In this document: piece after piece, positions 12,597 to 25,429 of the stretch
Numbering within the stretch: position 1 is the stretch's first letter
Layout: each line of letters starts with the position of its first letter
Origin: Theristus sp. LFF4_11
Taxonomy: Eukaryota > Nematoda > Chromadorea > Monhysterida > Xyalidae
Assembly: GCA_030248135.1 (NCBI GenBank)
Contig: JASANC010004051.1
Span: 1 to 51,871 of the forward strand
Reading direction: 5' to 3'
Length of the DNA stretch: 51,871 nucleotides
Notes under the pieces: model-generated
Databases searched by the model: none
What the model saw: only the letters and a program-made list of their open reading frames with translations
What the model was told of the DNA's origin: nothing
Program-made: the position numbers and the translations under genes

Positions 12597-12599
<3 letters not shown>
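1143..12599 (+). CDS. ATP13A1: ATP13A1: endoplasmic-reticulum P5A-type ATPase
   Basis: 27 exons encode 1176 aa, close to the usual ~1200 aa: 1143-1328, 1479-1541, 1819-1884, 2144-2328, 2539-2649, 2851-2968, 3188-3257, 3525-3634, 4063-4195, 4623-4805, 5384-5521, 5610-5730, 6293-6450, 6777-6955, 7656-7766, 8155-8280, 8558-8657, 8875-8981, 9296-9391, 9689-9785, 9951-10198, 10480-10597, 11086-11282, 11649-11791, 11949-12060, 12224-12367, 12489-12599. P-type motifs appear in order: LTGES in exon 8, PPELP (433-437, the P5A signature), DKTGTLT with phospho-Asp476, KGAPE, and [11 protein letters not shown] (from 805). Members of this family remove mistargeted transmembrane helices from the ER membrane. 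The start is the first in-frame ATG, followed by hydrophobic N-terminal segments as in the family. Exon 21 adds a Ser/Asn/Ala-rich cytosolic linker. No intron contains a recognisable second gene; several hold MITEs and SINEs. The exon 3 acceptor (CGCCCAG) is weak. Confidence 0.97.
2690..2815. repeat. Short degenerate tandem repeat in ATP13A1 intron 5
   Basis: Variants of a GTAGAAATTTTGTGGAAATTTCAGAAA-like unit recur three to four times. Each ends in ATTTCAG, so the intron holds several acceptor-like sites upstream of the frame-consistent acceptor at 2850. Confidence 0.7.
2990..3125. mobile_element. Family A palindromic MITE-like element (ATP13A1 intron 6)
   Basis: It begins AAGGCCTCGTTCATACTGAC and ends GTCAGTATGAACGGGCCTTTT, so the termini are inverted repeats. 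The interior holds TGACGTACGTCGACG and ACGCGTACGTCAG. Shared outer sequence (AAGGCCCGTT…) and GTACGT-rich cores define family A, which recurs at 4479, 8721, 31158, 35851, 50004, 50455, 50660 and 51245. Confidence 0.75.
4479..4534. mobile_element. Family A palindromic element, minimal 56-bp copy (intron 9)
   Basis: A nearly pure foldback: AAGGCCCGTTCAT…TGACGTACGTCTGCATGCGTCA…ATAAACGGGCCTTT. It is the shortest copy and shows that termini plus the GTACGT core suffice to define the unit. Confidence 0.75.
4840..4922. mobile_element. Family C hairpin MITE-like element (ATP13A1 intron 10)
   Basis: Inverted termini CATTCATGAAGCAGTATT and ACCACTGCTTCATAA surround a palindromic CATAGCTATG-like centre. 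Related copies lie at 7845, 35404 and 51619. Confidence 0.7.
5034..5135. mobile_element. Family B MITE-like element, partial (intron 10)
   Basis: It starts TACAGTCGAATTCTAAATTA, then has ATCAGCTGATTGGTTGG and a GCATGC…GGCATTGCTGTG block as in the complete copy at 13134-13314. It also contains an unused CTTTGCAG acceptor-like site. The right terminus is not clear. Confidence 0.65.
5930..6250. repeat. Dispersed repeat shared by ATP13A1 introns 12 and 18
   Basis: The block around 6108-6250 (GGTTGAAATCAAACACCCCG, then a TTCGTTC-like stretch and ACACACTGTG-like end) is a diverged copy of 9100-9240. The identity of the element is unknown. Confidence 0.5.
7845..7912. mobile_element. Family C element, near-perfect 68-nt hairpin (intron 15)
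   Basis: GGCATTCATGAAGCAGTATT with TCGTGACGC on one arm pairs with GCGTCACGAAATACCGGTTCAT on the other around a short GCTATGGC centre. It is the least degenerate copy of family C. A transcript would form a hairpin of pre-miRNA size, though there is no evidence of processing. Confidence 0.7.
8721..8818. mobile_element. Family A palindromic element (intron 17)
   Basis: GGTTCATACTGACGTATATA at the left and AATAAGAACGGCCCTTTAG at the right form the inverted ends. The centre carries a CACGT…ACGTGCCGTGCC stretch similar to the copy at 51245. Confidence 0.65.
9082..9240. repeat. Second copy of the intron 12/18 dispersed repeat
   Basis: GGTTGAAATCCAACACCCCA and the following about 130 bases match 6108-6250 at moderate identity by eye. 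Confidence 0.5.
10363..10455 (-). mobile_element. 3' fragment of tRNA-derived SINE (intron 22)
   Basis: On the minus strand this matches the 3' half of the SINE at 10880-11075: GGGTATAAATGCATTTAATG, then GACGGCATTCT and CATCGCCTAAAT. The tRNA-like head is absent, so it is a truncated copy. Confidence 0.55.
10818..10881. repeat. (TTG)n microsatellite, probably the SINE 3' tail
   Basis: About 20 TTG units, interrupted once by TAG. Read on the minus strand it is (AAC)n directly following the 3' end of the SINE at 10882-11075, which fits a simple-repeat retroposon tail. Confidence 0.8.
10882..11075 (-). mobile_element. tRNA-derived SINE (ATP13A1 intron 22)
   Basis: On the minus strand the head is tRNA-like: an A-box-like TGGCCTGGTGGTAGCGCG near the 5' end and a B-box-like GGGATCGAGCCCC about 40 bases downstream. 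The body ends in CCTGGCTAAAAAAGCATCG and an (AAC)n tail. The same tail motif recurs at 41404-41520. It is inserted antisense in the intron, just before exon 23. Confidence 0.7.

Positions 12600-12627
<28 letters not shown>
12589..12627. repeat. (GATT)n microsatellite overlapping the ATP13A1 stop
   Basis: About seven GATT units. The first unit supplies the TGA stop at 12597-12599, so repeat-length change would alter the 3'UTR but not the stop. Confidence 0.8.
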
Positions 12628-12628
<1 letters not shown>

Positions 12629-13658
12629 GATGATGCTTTTGTGGTCGATTTCTGATTTTGTAATGAAATAATTTCACGGTTGTTTTGAAACAACCAACCA
12701 TCGCAATTTTTTGTCGATGCTCCTCAGCGTGCGCAGTCAATTCTAGTCGGGTTGTTTCTGTCGGCTTGCCATGCATGTCCGCTGGTTTTAGTTGCAGTCG
12801 AACTGAGAGTTTTGTTGTGCGTGCAGCTTGCTGATTGGCCGAATTGAAACGAGTCATGTTCATTCGTTACATATGGTGCCAGTGTTATCCAGCCAATCAG
12901 CATACGATTTTTGATGGTTTTGAATGCCGTTTGGTTGGTGTTAGTTATTTATTGTGATCGATGTTCGGTTCGGTCGGAGATTATTGTTTTGTGCTTTTTT
13001 TCTCGTCGCCGACATCATTTGTTTTTTTCCTGTGATCCGTGTGTCCAGCTGCAATTGAGCGTTTCACCATCTGTTTGTTTGTCGTATGTCACTCAACCTC
13101 CGCGAAAGTATTAGGTGCCGTTGTTTGTTGTTGTACAGTCGAACTCTAAATTAATCGGCAGTTAGCTGATTGGTTGATTAGTGATCGCGTGATGCATGCA
13201 TTCGGTGCAAACCAAACGCCGCCGTCACAGCAATGCCTGTACAGAAAGCACGCATCATGTGCATCACCAACCAACCAATCAGCTGATTACCTGCATTAAT
13301 TTACTTCGACTGTGCGCTCTTTGAGCAATCCTGCTGTTCGTGTTTTCGTTTTATTTGTACTTTTTCACGTCTTCTGTGAACCGTTGTTGGTGTTTTCAGT
13401 AATGGAGTTCTAACACAAACGAATGCGATCAAGACAAAGAAAATAAAATTTGAATCATAAGGACCGTTTGGACGAAAAAATTCACCGTTTACTCATTGGC
13501 GAAATCGACTACATTTTTCTATGCAGCACGTTGATTGGCTACATTTGAGCCACCGCACTGGTGTCTGTGTGTGCGTGGCCAATCAGCGTGCGCGATATTG
13601 GCAGTGTTCGACATGAATATTTTGGCTAAGCTGTTCTTTTACAACTCGATTTCCGTTC
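12600..13658. other. Convergent intergenic region between ATP13A1 and RBKS
   Basis: No coding sequence is seen. It contains the GATT repeat, one complete family B element (13134-13314), and opposing poly(A)-signal candidates: AATAAA at about 13441 on the plus strand, and TTTATT at about 13350, which reads AATAAA on the minus strand for RBKS. Confidence 0.6.
13134..13314. mobile_element. Family B MITE-like element, most complete copy
   Basis: About 180 bp. It starts ACAGTCGAACTCTAAATTAA and ends TTAATTTACTTCGACTGT, giving imperfect inverted termini. A second inverted pair lies inside: CAGTTAGCTGATTGGTTG versus CAACCAATCAGCTGATTACC. The centre has GTGATGCATGCATTC and GCAATGCCTGTACAG. Confidence 0.8.
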
Positions 13659-15906
<2,248 letters not shown>

Positions 15907-18900
15907 CGTTTACTTGTTGGATCTCGCTTCGATTTGATAACACTGCTGAATTAAAAACGAACAAACTTTCAAAACGTGTGCAGCTTATCAGTCCACAAAA
16001 ATTTGCACTGTTCTTTCAGTTTCTGTGTGTAACTAAAAACGTCGATTGATACGATCTTCATCGCTTCTTGCACGGATTGTGCTTGTGCGAATTCACCAAA
16101 CACAGAACAGTAACACACAACACACTGTTATCAAGCTGGCGTTATGATGATGTGCACTGTCTGCAAATTCTGCACCAGAAAACCTGCGTGTGTGATCAAA
16201 AACGAATCAATAAATTTTGGCAAACAAAACTGTTGGCGCTGGCTGGACGTCGGTTTGCAGTTAAAAGCTGGAAATAAGTAGCTGTATTCTGTGTGACCGT
16301 TTGCTTTTGAGCAGGTTGCATGAATGTTGTTACACAGTTTTGAAAAGAGTTTGAAAACTAATTTTCTTTTTAACAATTCTCATCAACAACTTTTCAACAA
16401 CGACGAAACAAAAAAATAAAAACCGGATAAGTAGGTTTGCAATGATTGAAGCAAAATTGATTTTCAAACAATCAGTGCTTGAAATTCCAAATACCGGTAC
16501 ACGTGGCGAATTTTTTTGCTGGGCAAAAAGATTGGTTTGTTTCATCTGGGCAATCTCCAGTTGTGTAAACAAATTGCAAAGCATACACATTTTGCCAACA
16601 AAATCTGATCATCATGACCTTACAGTATGGATTCTGTCAATGTCAAAATAGAAAAAGCTTCAGTTATAATTGAAAACTGATGAAAATTCCGCTTGATATT
16701 ACCGGTTTGAGCCTATTCACGCAAAATTCTCTATCAGAAACCTCTCAAGCATGAACTTTTGCTGAAAATGCCGTTGGGAAAACAAACATGAACAGGAGAC
16801 AGGACAGGCACAGCCTCCAGCAGTAATCCGATTTTCGTGAAATTTAATGCGATTTCCACGTTCACAAGTCAACAATCAACAAAACAGTCAACAGAACTGT
16901 GATTTTGTCACGTTAGCTGATAGTTCCTGTATGTGCATATTATTTGCAGCGCAACGTTTTTTGATTACCGTCAATCAATATGGCAGGTTAAAAGTTTTGT
17001 TTTATTTGTTGTTGATTATTTACACAGAAAATCGTTTTCTCACGTAAAATCAGAATTCCCTCCAACAGTTATTCTCTGATACATTGACCCAGAGGGCAAC
17101 AAAGACCGTTGTTTATTTCTCTTTCCAGATTTGAGGAACATCAATCACTGTGCAGATCAATATCAGATTAAATTTGATTGTCGGCTTAATAAGTGATTTA
17201 TTTATATCTGAACGCCATCTTCATTCTGACTGTGTTTTCCATGCCCATTATCTAGCTTTACTTGAGATCCACGCTGTCATGTGGTAAGAAAAAAATGCCC
17301 TACCCACGGTGCTTTTGAATCCACGGTTTTTTTCTGGAGTTTATGCATTTTTTTGTCTTGTTCAAAAAATGGACTCATACATCAACGTTTTATTTATTGC
17401 AACCATCTTGATGGCGTTTCAGTATATTTGATTTTTTGTCATTCATGAAAAATTTGAATATCTGAATCTAAATCTGGCACATTTCGACGTACTTCATTCA
17501 TGGCTCATTCAAATGGCTCACTTCATCATTTGGAACCCAAAAGACAAAACTGCATGCGCATATAAAATCAAAAGCAACCGCAGTGAGAGGCGTCAGTTCG
17601 TAAATTATCGACTTTTAACGGCACGCGCAGGATCCTTTTTATCGGGCATTTTGATCTTGGCGCCATCATCCGTTTTGATGCGTAATTTGCGCTGATGCCT
17701 GAGGACAGAAGAACCGGGGCCGACATTAGAGCAATTAATGTATTGTATGGCTAATAACTTATTCTTTGGCTGGTCTATAACGGTGAAGTGTGGGGGTCAC
17801 AGCGCAGGGGGTCATCATATCTGCCAAACAATTATCACAACAACAAACAGACAGTTCATATTGTACACGTACATTTGCAGATGCAATGATAACAAGCAAA
17901 TGCAAACACCCCATAGATTTTCGTAAATAGCCCCCCCCCCATATATATCATCAGCAGTGTATGCTGCTTGTACACTTTTGCGACACACCACAGTCATTTA
18001 TCACTGTCCAACGAAAGTGCGGATTGCGATCCGTTTTAGTGACACTGCATCATAGTGCATAGACTGGCGTTTTAGGGGCGGCGCCTGTGCATCTGGGCCG
18101 CAAAGAGGCAACGCAGGAGGCAACCGAAGCCACACGCGGTTGGCTGGTGATCAATCAACGTTTTCGAGTGATCATTCATTTTGTGGGTATAAGCAGCAGG
18201 CAGTCATTTCGAAACACTCGGGGCAGGCACGCACGCTCCACTTGCGCTTGTACAGGCGCTGCGCTTAAGCCGCTGTGACGATGATGAAATCGAAACATCC
18301 GCGGTTCCGCGGCCGCGCGCTGAGAGCGTTGAAAATCGCGTGATTTTTGGCGTAGCTCTCGTCTGAATTACGTTCCTTGTGAAATGCGTCTCAATTTCGC
18401 ATGCCGGTGCTCTTTTCGTCATATGCGCATTCTTCATATTGGTTTTGTTTGTGACTTGTAGTGGTTTGTTGTTGTTTTGGTCCATTTGTTGTTAGAAAAC
18501 AATACATGCAGTAAATTCGAAGCAAAATGAATCGATGCCATCCCGTGACTTTCCGCTGCTCGTTTTATTGTTGTAAGCGCCGCTAAAAAGAACATGTTTT
18601 GTCTAGTTGGTGTTTCTGTCATTATTAAAAATTCCGCTGCTCAGACAAAAATTACGTTTCGTTGTTTATTCAACTGTTCGTGAACCAAACAAAAATTTGC
18701 ATCAACTTTGTCCGTTAATTTTTGTTGCTGTCGTATCAAACTCATGTATTTATTTTCCAAAGCGTCACAATTAACATAAGCACAGCCATATTTTTCAGCA
18801 AAAAAGCCCAACAAGCAGGCTAATAATCGAAACAAGTTGCACGTACTCCCCCTTGAATTATGACCCATTCGTTCATGACCACCGACTCGCAGTACGAAGT

Positions 18901-18933
18901 TGGCTAAGAAAAACAAGAAAAACGTCCATCGAA
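15907..18933. other. Divergent intergenic region RBKS/WNT5
   Basis: About 3 kb with no convincing exon on either strand. A run of 12-13 C lies at about 17927-17940 followed by (AT)n. The last 800 bases would hold the WNT5 promoter and the first few hundred the RBKS promoter, but I identify no specific elements. Confidence 0.5.
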
Positions 18934-21822
18934 ATGAACCGCTCGCCGTCTCCGGTTGCGCTGATCGTGGTCGTGACACAGAGCCTCATACTTGGCCAAA
19001 CGATCGTTGGCGTTTCTGCAGTGCCTTATTGGTGGTGCGACAGTTGAATGAACATTTTGTTTGGTTTACTGATTGATTAGCAACAGTTATTCTTGTGCTT
19101 CAGCAACAATTCAGCTCATATTGGCACACACGCAATGTGCGCAAACTCCAGTCTCTCTCTAAAAACTATATCGAACAACACAAAAAAATTCATTGCTGAA
19201 AAAATCGTTTTCTTTGGTTCGAATCGCCACTGGCACACCGTGATGCTCGCTGTATTTGCTGCTGTTGTTGCTGTGGCAGGTCATCGATCGCTCAGTTGGG
19301 CGCACATTTGGACACGAACGAACTGCCCGATGAGACGGGCGGCTCCGAGCGGCACGCGGCGTGGTCGGCGGCAGCGACGTCGCCGTTCCTGTCGCCGCGG
19401 CCGCTCTGCTCGCAGTTGCACGGCCTCTCGCCCGGCCAGGCGCGCATCTGCGAACTCTTCTGGGATCACATGCCCGCCGTCGGCGTCGGCGCGCGCACCG
19501 CACTCGAGGTATAATGTGCTTTTTTCGTCAAATTTTACCGCATTTTGGCTAGTGTGTGGTCGTTTCATGAAAACCGGTGTCATGTGAAAACATCACTTTG
19601 AAAATTAGTTGCATCTGCAATGCGAAACCCTAAATTAACGTGTCGGTGAAACCAGTCGCAAAGTCGGAGTTATGATGTGCGCACTTGCTCGCCACACCCA
19701 TAACAACGTGTCTTGTGATCTTCAGGAATGCCAATGGCAGTTTCAATACAGCCGCTGGAACTGCACCACGCCGTACTCGGAGCAGACGACGGCCGATCTC
19801 AATCTTGGTCAGTGTTTTTTGTTGATAATCCACGATTTGTGAATTGAAAAAAAACTGTTTTTAAACAGTCTACCTGGCGAAACCGCAAACAGCAACAGGA
19901 AAACTCAATATTTTTTAAAAGCAATAGAACTCGACATTTTTTAAACCACAAATGATCTTGCAAAAAACCTTAGGCACCCGAGAATCGGCATTCACCTATG
20001 CGATCATTGCCGCAGGCGTCACCCACGAGGTCTCAAGAGCATGCAGGTTCGTTGGACTTTTATGTAGAATTTTTTGACCCCATTTTTTTCAATATACTCT
20101 GTTTCGGCAAATATTGATATAAATGTAATCAGTGTTTTTTTAAAACGCTCAGGTTCAGTAAATATCCGTTGTTGCTGATGATGATTGTTGCTGATGATGA
20201 TTGTTGCTGATATTGATTGTTGCTGATGATGATTGTTGCTGATGATGATTGTTGCTGATGATGATTGTTGCTGATATTGATTGTTGTTGATAATGATTGT
20301 TGTTGATGATGATTGTTGCTGATGATGATTGTTTCTGATGATGATTTTTACTTGATTGTCACAGACGCGGTGTGCTCTCATCGTGCGGCTGCAGTACGGA
20401 CGAGCGACCGGCGAAACTCGATCCGAACTGGCAGTGGGGCGGCTGCGGCGACAACGTCGACTACGGATACAAGTTCGCGAAGGACTTTGTCGACATTCGC
20501 GAGAAGGAGCACACGCATCCAGTCACGAGCACTCAATACGGCCGTGCGTTGATGAATCGGTGGAACAATGAAGTCGGCAGAAAGGTAACCAAGATGGCAA
20601 AAGTTTAGCAACCAAGAATCAGCTTGCCCACAGTGACCTTTTGTTGTTGTTTGTTCAAAACTTCTGCTTATTGTCCGCATCCAGTCAATGCATACAAAAA
20701 CGATTGTATCCTAAAAAGAATCCATTTCCAAAGCCGACATGTATAAAATGTTGCAGCTTTTGAAACGCCGCGCGAAGGTGCACTGCAAATGCCACGGCGT
20801 CTCCGGCTCGTGCAGCGTCAAAACCTGTTGGCGCCAGCTGTCGGACGTCAGGGCGCTTGGCGACAGTCTCGTCAACAAATATCGCGCCGCGCGTCGCGTT
20901 CGTGTGAACCCGCGAACGCACAACCTGCAGCTCGTGATCACTGACGACGACGACGACGACGACGACGAGTTGGAGGAGCTCGATCACCACGATTATCAAG
21001 GTCACTGTGAAGATTGCCGGCTCTTGAAAATGAGTTTCGAAAATATAATTGCATGTGTGTGGGAAAACAGGCAAAATACACATTAGGCCTTCTGTATAAG
21101 TTCCAAGATGGCTTGTCGTTGAGTTTTTTTTTCACTGTTTTGTTGGTTGAACCAGCCTTGGTAAACGATTTTTTAGCCAACCACTAGTACAGTCGAATCT
21201 TCTAAATTACATCACGTGTGTGATGATCACCAACCAATCAGCTGATAACCTAAAATTTACAGTTCGACTGTACATGTGGCCAAATAAAATCTTGAATTTT
21301 GTTGTTACTGTAGTTTTCTTCATGTTTTCGCACTTGCCATTTTCAGACCCCACATTTGACAGTCACCATGACGGCCACCACTCGATCGCCGACAACTCGC
21401 TGACCGATCAGCAGAACTATCTCGAATCGACTCCATTATTCCGACGTCGTCGTCGATACAATGGTAACGATCGACAACAACAACCACTTTCTTTCTACCG
21501 GTCGAAACGAAACGACAACAATCGACCGATGAAACGCAAACGCCGAAGTCGCCACCGCATTCGACTGCTCGATCTCGTGTTTCTGGACGATTCGCCGGAC
21601 TACTGCGACGCGAGCAATCACACCGGCATCGTCGGCACGAAGGGTCGTGTGTGCAACGTCGCCGGCGTCGGGATGGACAGCTGTAAACTGTTGTGCTGCG
21701 GTCGTGGCTACGACACGTTCAAGAAGACGGTCACCGAGAAGTGCCACTGCAAGTTCCAGTGGTGTTGCCAGGTGAAATGCGAACAGTGCACGTACGTCAC
21801 GAGCACCTACATTTGCAAGTGA
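18934..21822 (+). CDS. WNT5: WNT5-class secreted Wnt ligand
   Basis: Seven exons encode 474 aa: 18934-19034, 19280-19508, 19726-19807, 19974-20046, 20365-20584, 20757-21000, 21347-21822. Wnts are lipid-modified secreted ligands for Frizzled/Ror receptors. A signal-peptide-like N-terminus is followed by [29 protein letters not shown] (N-glycosylation), [20 protein letters not shown] (typical of WNT5), [16 protein letters not shown] (245-260, serine acylation site) and the Cys-rich C-terminus ending YICK. It is about 95 aa longer than vertebrate WNT5. Extra sequence lies in exon 2 (Pro/Ser/Ala-rich), in a poly-Asp tract (from about 298) and in an Arg/Asn/Gln-rich insert (about 320-395) between the two Wnt lobes. 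An ATG at about 18853 is in frame but would precede the signal peptide, so 18934 was preferred. Confidence 0.95.
19868..19893 (+). repeat. 26-nt match to the hammerhead-like insert
   Basis: GTCTACCTGGCGAAACCGCA and the next six bases match 43673-43698 exactly. No CTGANGA partner is seen upstream, so this is a fragment. It lies in WNT5 intron 3. Confidence 0.55.
20166..20345. repeat. 16-bp minisatellite in WNT5 intron 4
   Basis: About 11 copies of GTTGCTGATGATGATT, with GATATTGATT and GTTGTTGAT variants. It ends about 20 bases before the exon 5 acceptor at 20364. Confidence 0.85.
21188..21273. mobile_element. Family B element, internally deleted (WNT5 intron 6)
   Basis: TACAGTCGAATCTTCTAAATTA at the left and TAAAATTTACAGTTCGACTG at the right are inverted ends. 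Only 86 bp remain, with one ACCAACCAATCAGCTGATAA block. Confidence 0.75.
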
Positions 21823-21827
21823 TCACA

Positions 21828-21977
21828 TACAAACGAACTCCGAATTATGGACAACAATCAACTGATTGGTTGGAGATCACATGTGATGTATACTTTCCGT
21901 GCCGACATTTCTGTGCTTGCTTGCATCCACGTGATCACCATCGAATCCAGCTGATTAGCAATTAGGGTTCGACTGTA
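21828..21977. mobile_element. Family B element just downstream of WNT5
   Basis: It begins about 6 bases after the WNT5 stop codon (ACAAACGAACTCCGAATTAT) and ends CAATTAGGGTTCGACTGTA. It would therefore form the start of the WNT5 3'UTR. Confidence 0.75.
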
Positions 21978-22129
21978 TGTTGCTGAATTTATTATGTGAT
22001 CATTATATTATGCTGATGTTTGAGATTGTTTTGTATTCGATATGAATTCAAACTGTATCGGATTTTTGTTGCAAAAATTTGTTGTGTCGTCTATGATGTC
22101 TGCGGTTATGGGGTGCACAGGCTGAATTG

Positions 22130-22440
22130 GTAATAATCAATCATGCGGATGCGCGAGCGAGCGCAGCGAGCGGAGAGCGCATCACGCATAATATGAGCCG
22201 TTATACCCCAGCGCGCTTTTTTCAAATTTGCTCGCTGCCTCCAGCGAGCATAGTATAAGCCACAAACTTGGCTCTGTGCACACGAAACGAACACCCAAAG
22301 TTGTGTTCTGAGCCGCGAAAAAATTTTCATCGGACGACTTTTCATACGCTGTAGACACGAAAAACCTATTCTGAAAACAGTGTTACTTATTTTTCTTGGT
22401 ATTTTTTTTTCAGGTATGTAATCAACATGTGTTCGCCCTT
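22130..22440. repeat. Outer part of left repeat arm
   Basis: A GCGAGCG-rich block (22140-22200, including CATAATATG) matches, in inverted orientation, 45570-45640 on the far side of the TRPM gene. The following about 200 bases are also recognisably related to 45430-45560 inverted. No coding sequence. Confidence 0.5.
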
Positions 22441-22800
22441 TCAATTTTTACCTGCGACACTTTCACAGTCGAACAAAAATGTTTCCTGGGGTAATTTCAT
22501 CCGTAGATTTTGCTCTTTGGGTTAATTTTTTGCCCCGACCTTGTTTTTGGGTAAAAATTGGGTATTTTTAAAAGTTCGCAGGGTTTTCACCTGGTTTTAA
22601 GTGTTCGCTCTTTCAATTTTTAGCTGGAACACTTTCACAGTTGAACAAAAATGTTTCCTGGGGTAATTTCATCCGTAGATTTTGAAAAATTGGTTTATTT
22701 TTTTGCTCGGGCACTTTTTTGGGTGAAAATTGTGCATTTTTTGAAGTTCGTTGCATTTTGACCGGATATCAGTTTTTCACTCTTACAAATTTTGTCTGAC
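22427..22800. repeat. Two-copy about 182-bp tandem repeat
   Basis: GTGTTCGCCCTTTCAATTTT…CGTAGATTTTG recurs 182 bases later (22611) with few changes. It directly precedes the 150-bp satellite and shares short words with it (GGGTAATTT, TTTTGGGT). Confidence 0.7.
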
Positions 22801-22829
22801 AGGAAAAATAACAGGAAAAACGTCTAGTC

Positions 22830-24310
22830 CGTGGGAATTCAATGCGCTAATCACGGATTTTGGGTTAGTTTTCTTACGTGAGCAACTCTAGATGCTGAAT
22901 CGTGACGATTTCGGGCGAATCGGCCGTGGTAATTGGCGGAATCGGTCCAGAAACGAAAAAAAAGAAAACGGTTTTTTCCAGGGTAATTCAATGCGCTGAT
23001 CACAGATTTTGGGTTAGTTTTCTTACGTGAGCAACTCTAGATGCTGAATCGTGACGATTTCGGGCGAATCGGCCGTGGAAATTGGCGAAATCGGTCCAGA
23101 AACGAAAAAAAAGAAAAGGGTGTTTTCCAGGGTAATTCAATGCGCTGATCACGGATTTTGGGTCAGTTTTCTTACGTGAGCAACTCTAGATGTGGAATCG
23201 TGACGATTTTGGGCGAATCGGCCGTTGAAATTGGCGAAAAGGGATGTAGAAACGAAAAACAAGAAAAGGGTGTTTTCCAGGGTAATTCAATGCGCTGATC
23301 ACGGATTTTTGGTTAGTTTTCTTACGTGAGCAACTCTAGATGCTGAATCGTGACGATTTCGGGCGAATCGGCCGTGGAATCTGGCGAAATCGGCCCAGAA
23401 ATGAAAAACAAAAAAACGGTGTTTTCCATGGTAATTCAATGCGCTGATCACGGATTCTGGATTAGTTTTCTTATGTGAACAATTCTAGGTACTGAATCGT
23501 GACGATTTCGAGGGAACCGGTCGTAGAAATTGGCGAAATCGGTCTAAAAATGAAAAACAAGAAAACTGTGTTTTCCAGGGTAATTCAATGCACTGATCAC
23601 GGATTTTGGGTTAGTTTTCTTATGTGAACAACTCTAGATACCGAATCGTGACGATTTCGGGCGAATCGGCCGTGGAAATTGGCGAAATCGGTCCAGAAAT
23701 GAAAAACAAAAAAAACGGTGTTTTCCATGGTAATTCAATGTGCTGATCACGGATTCTGGGTTAGTTTTTTATGTGAGCAACTCTAGATACCGAATCGTGA
23801 CGATTTCGGGCGAATCGGCCGTGGAAATCGGCGAAAACGGTCCAGAAATGAAAAACAAGAAAACGGTGTTTTCCATGGTAATTCATTGCGCCAATCACGT
23901 CTTTTGGGTCAGTTTTCTTGCGTGAGCAATTCTAGGTACTGAATCGTGACGATTTCGGGCGAATCGGCCGTGGAAATTGGCGAAATCGGTTCAGAAATGA
24001 AAAACAAAAAACGGTGTTTTCCACAGTAATTCAATGCGCTGATCACGGATTCTGGGTTAGTTTTCTTATGTGAGCAACTCTAGATACCGAATCGTGACGA
24101 TTTCGGGCGAATCGGCAGTGGAAATCGGCGGAAACGGTCCAGAAATGAAAAACAAGAAAACGGTGTTTTCCATGGTAATTCATTGCGCCAATCACGTCTT
24201 TTGGGTCAGTTTTCTTGCGTGAGCAATTCTAGGTACTGAATCGTGACGATTTTAGGCGAATCAGCCGTAGAAATAGCATATGCGAAATTGGCCTAAAAAC
24301 GAAAAATGAA
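22830..24310 (+). repeat. About 150-bp satellite, forward array (about 10 monomers)
   Basis: Monomers of 149-150 bp start GGGTAATTCAATGCGCTGAT (22981, 23130, 23280, 23429, 23578 and onward), and later copies diverge by point changes. Each unit contains CGATTTCG and, 28 bases on, its exact inverse CGAAATCG. The same family in inverted orientation is at 44060-45035. The longest ATG-started reading frame is about 60 codons. Confidence 0.95.
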
Positions 24311-24374
24311 AAACCTGAGTCGAACTGTGATTTTGGTCCGACCTTCGGGGCTTATGTAAAAGTCAGAATATTAT

Positions 24375-25401
24375 CTAAAAATGCGGGAGACGCATATAAA
24401 AGGAGGAATATGGCCTTGTGTAAGCAGTGAAAGACTTGGCTCGACAACGCTTTTCAAGTCTCTAATGTGGTACACACGGATACAAGTACATAAGAGTCAT
24501 ATTTTTGCGCCGCGTTTGTTTGTTTTTTTGAAGCACGCCCCCCACCGATTCCGGAAACCCGAAGGTACCAAACTCCGGTGGGATTTGGGAATGGATGGCT
24601 CACCATCCCGTGGAACCAATACCCTCGCCACGTGAGGGGGACAGCCTCTAAGCCCCGCTCTGTCTTGGGGGGCACCAGTGATCTTAGCCCGATTTGGGTT
24701 TCGGTGGCCTGCGGTCGCTATATCCCCGGAGGGCAGCGAATCCGAAACTTTCGTTTTCGTTTTCGTTTTGCTGAAAAGCGTAAAACTTTGAAGTTATTTT
24801 ATAATTGTCCTCTTCGATTTAATCTAAAATCACGCCATGTGCGAAATTCTGTAAATTCTGTGCAAAAACAGAAAAATCAGAGATTGCAAAACATTGTTGC
24901 ATGTAGCTTTTTCGTTGTTGTTAACGTACGCACCGCTGTGTACACACCAGCACCAGTGACAAAAAGGAGTTGTCTTCCATTGATTTTCACCTTTTTTACC
25001 GGTGTCAACTTCAACTAGTGTGGCAGAATAAACCGTCTGTCCCGTGAGTCATTGCCTTTGCCACAGGAGACCTTGCGTTCCGCAATGCTCCTGCGATACA
25101 ATTTGTCCTGGACAAACCAGTGTCAGCGAGCTAAAGTCTGATTGTTATTTTAGTAGTTTTAGTGGTCGCTAAATGCCCGAAATCCGCAAATGTGAAAGTT
25201 TCATTTGTCTACAATACAAAGTACGAGGGTTGCCATGTGCAACCGAAATCATAAATAAACGGCGCAAAAATATGGCTCTTATGTACTTGTATCCGTGTGT
25301 ACCACATTAGAGACTTGAAAAGCGTTGTCGAGCCAAGTCTTTCACTGCTTACACAAGGCCATATTCCTCCTTTTATATGCGTCTCCCGCATTTTTAGATA
25401 A
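24375..25401 (+). mobile_element. TIR element, copy 1 (about 1.03 kb, non-autonomous)
   Basis: The left end ATTATCTAAAAATGCGGGAG through about 24520 is repeated in inverse at 25243-25401, giving about 150-bp terminal inverted repeats. Each TIR contains TATAAAAGGAGG and a smaller AGACTTG…CAAGTCT hairpin. The interior matches copy 2 (42873-43977) in the same orientation, with no transposase-like reading frame. The left end abuts satellite-associated sequence. The right end is followed 20 bases later by the foldback element. Confidence 0.85.
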
Positions 25402-25429
25402 TGGTGTTTTTGGTTCTTTTGTACCACAC

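Noticed and set aside
16300..17100. Possible gene between RBKS and WNT5
   Set aside because: Only short AT-rich frames occur, without splice-compatible partners or recognisable protein motifs.
22830..24310. CRISPR-like array
   Set aside because: Units are about 150-bp contiguous satellite monomers without unique spacers, and the DNA is eukaryotic.
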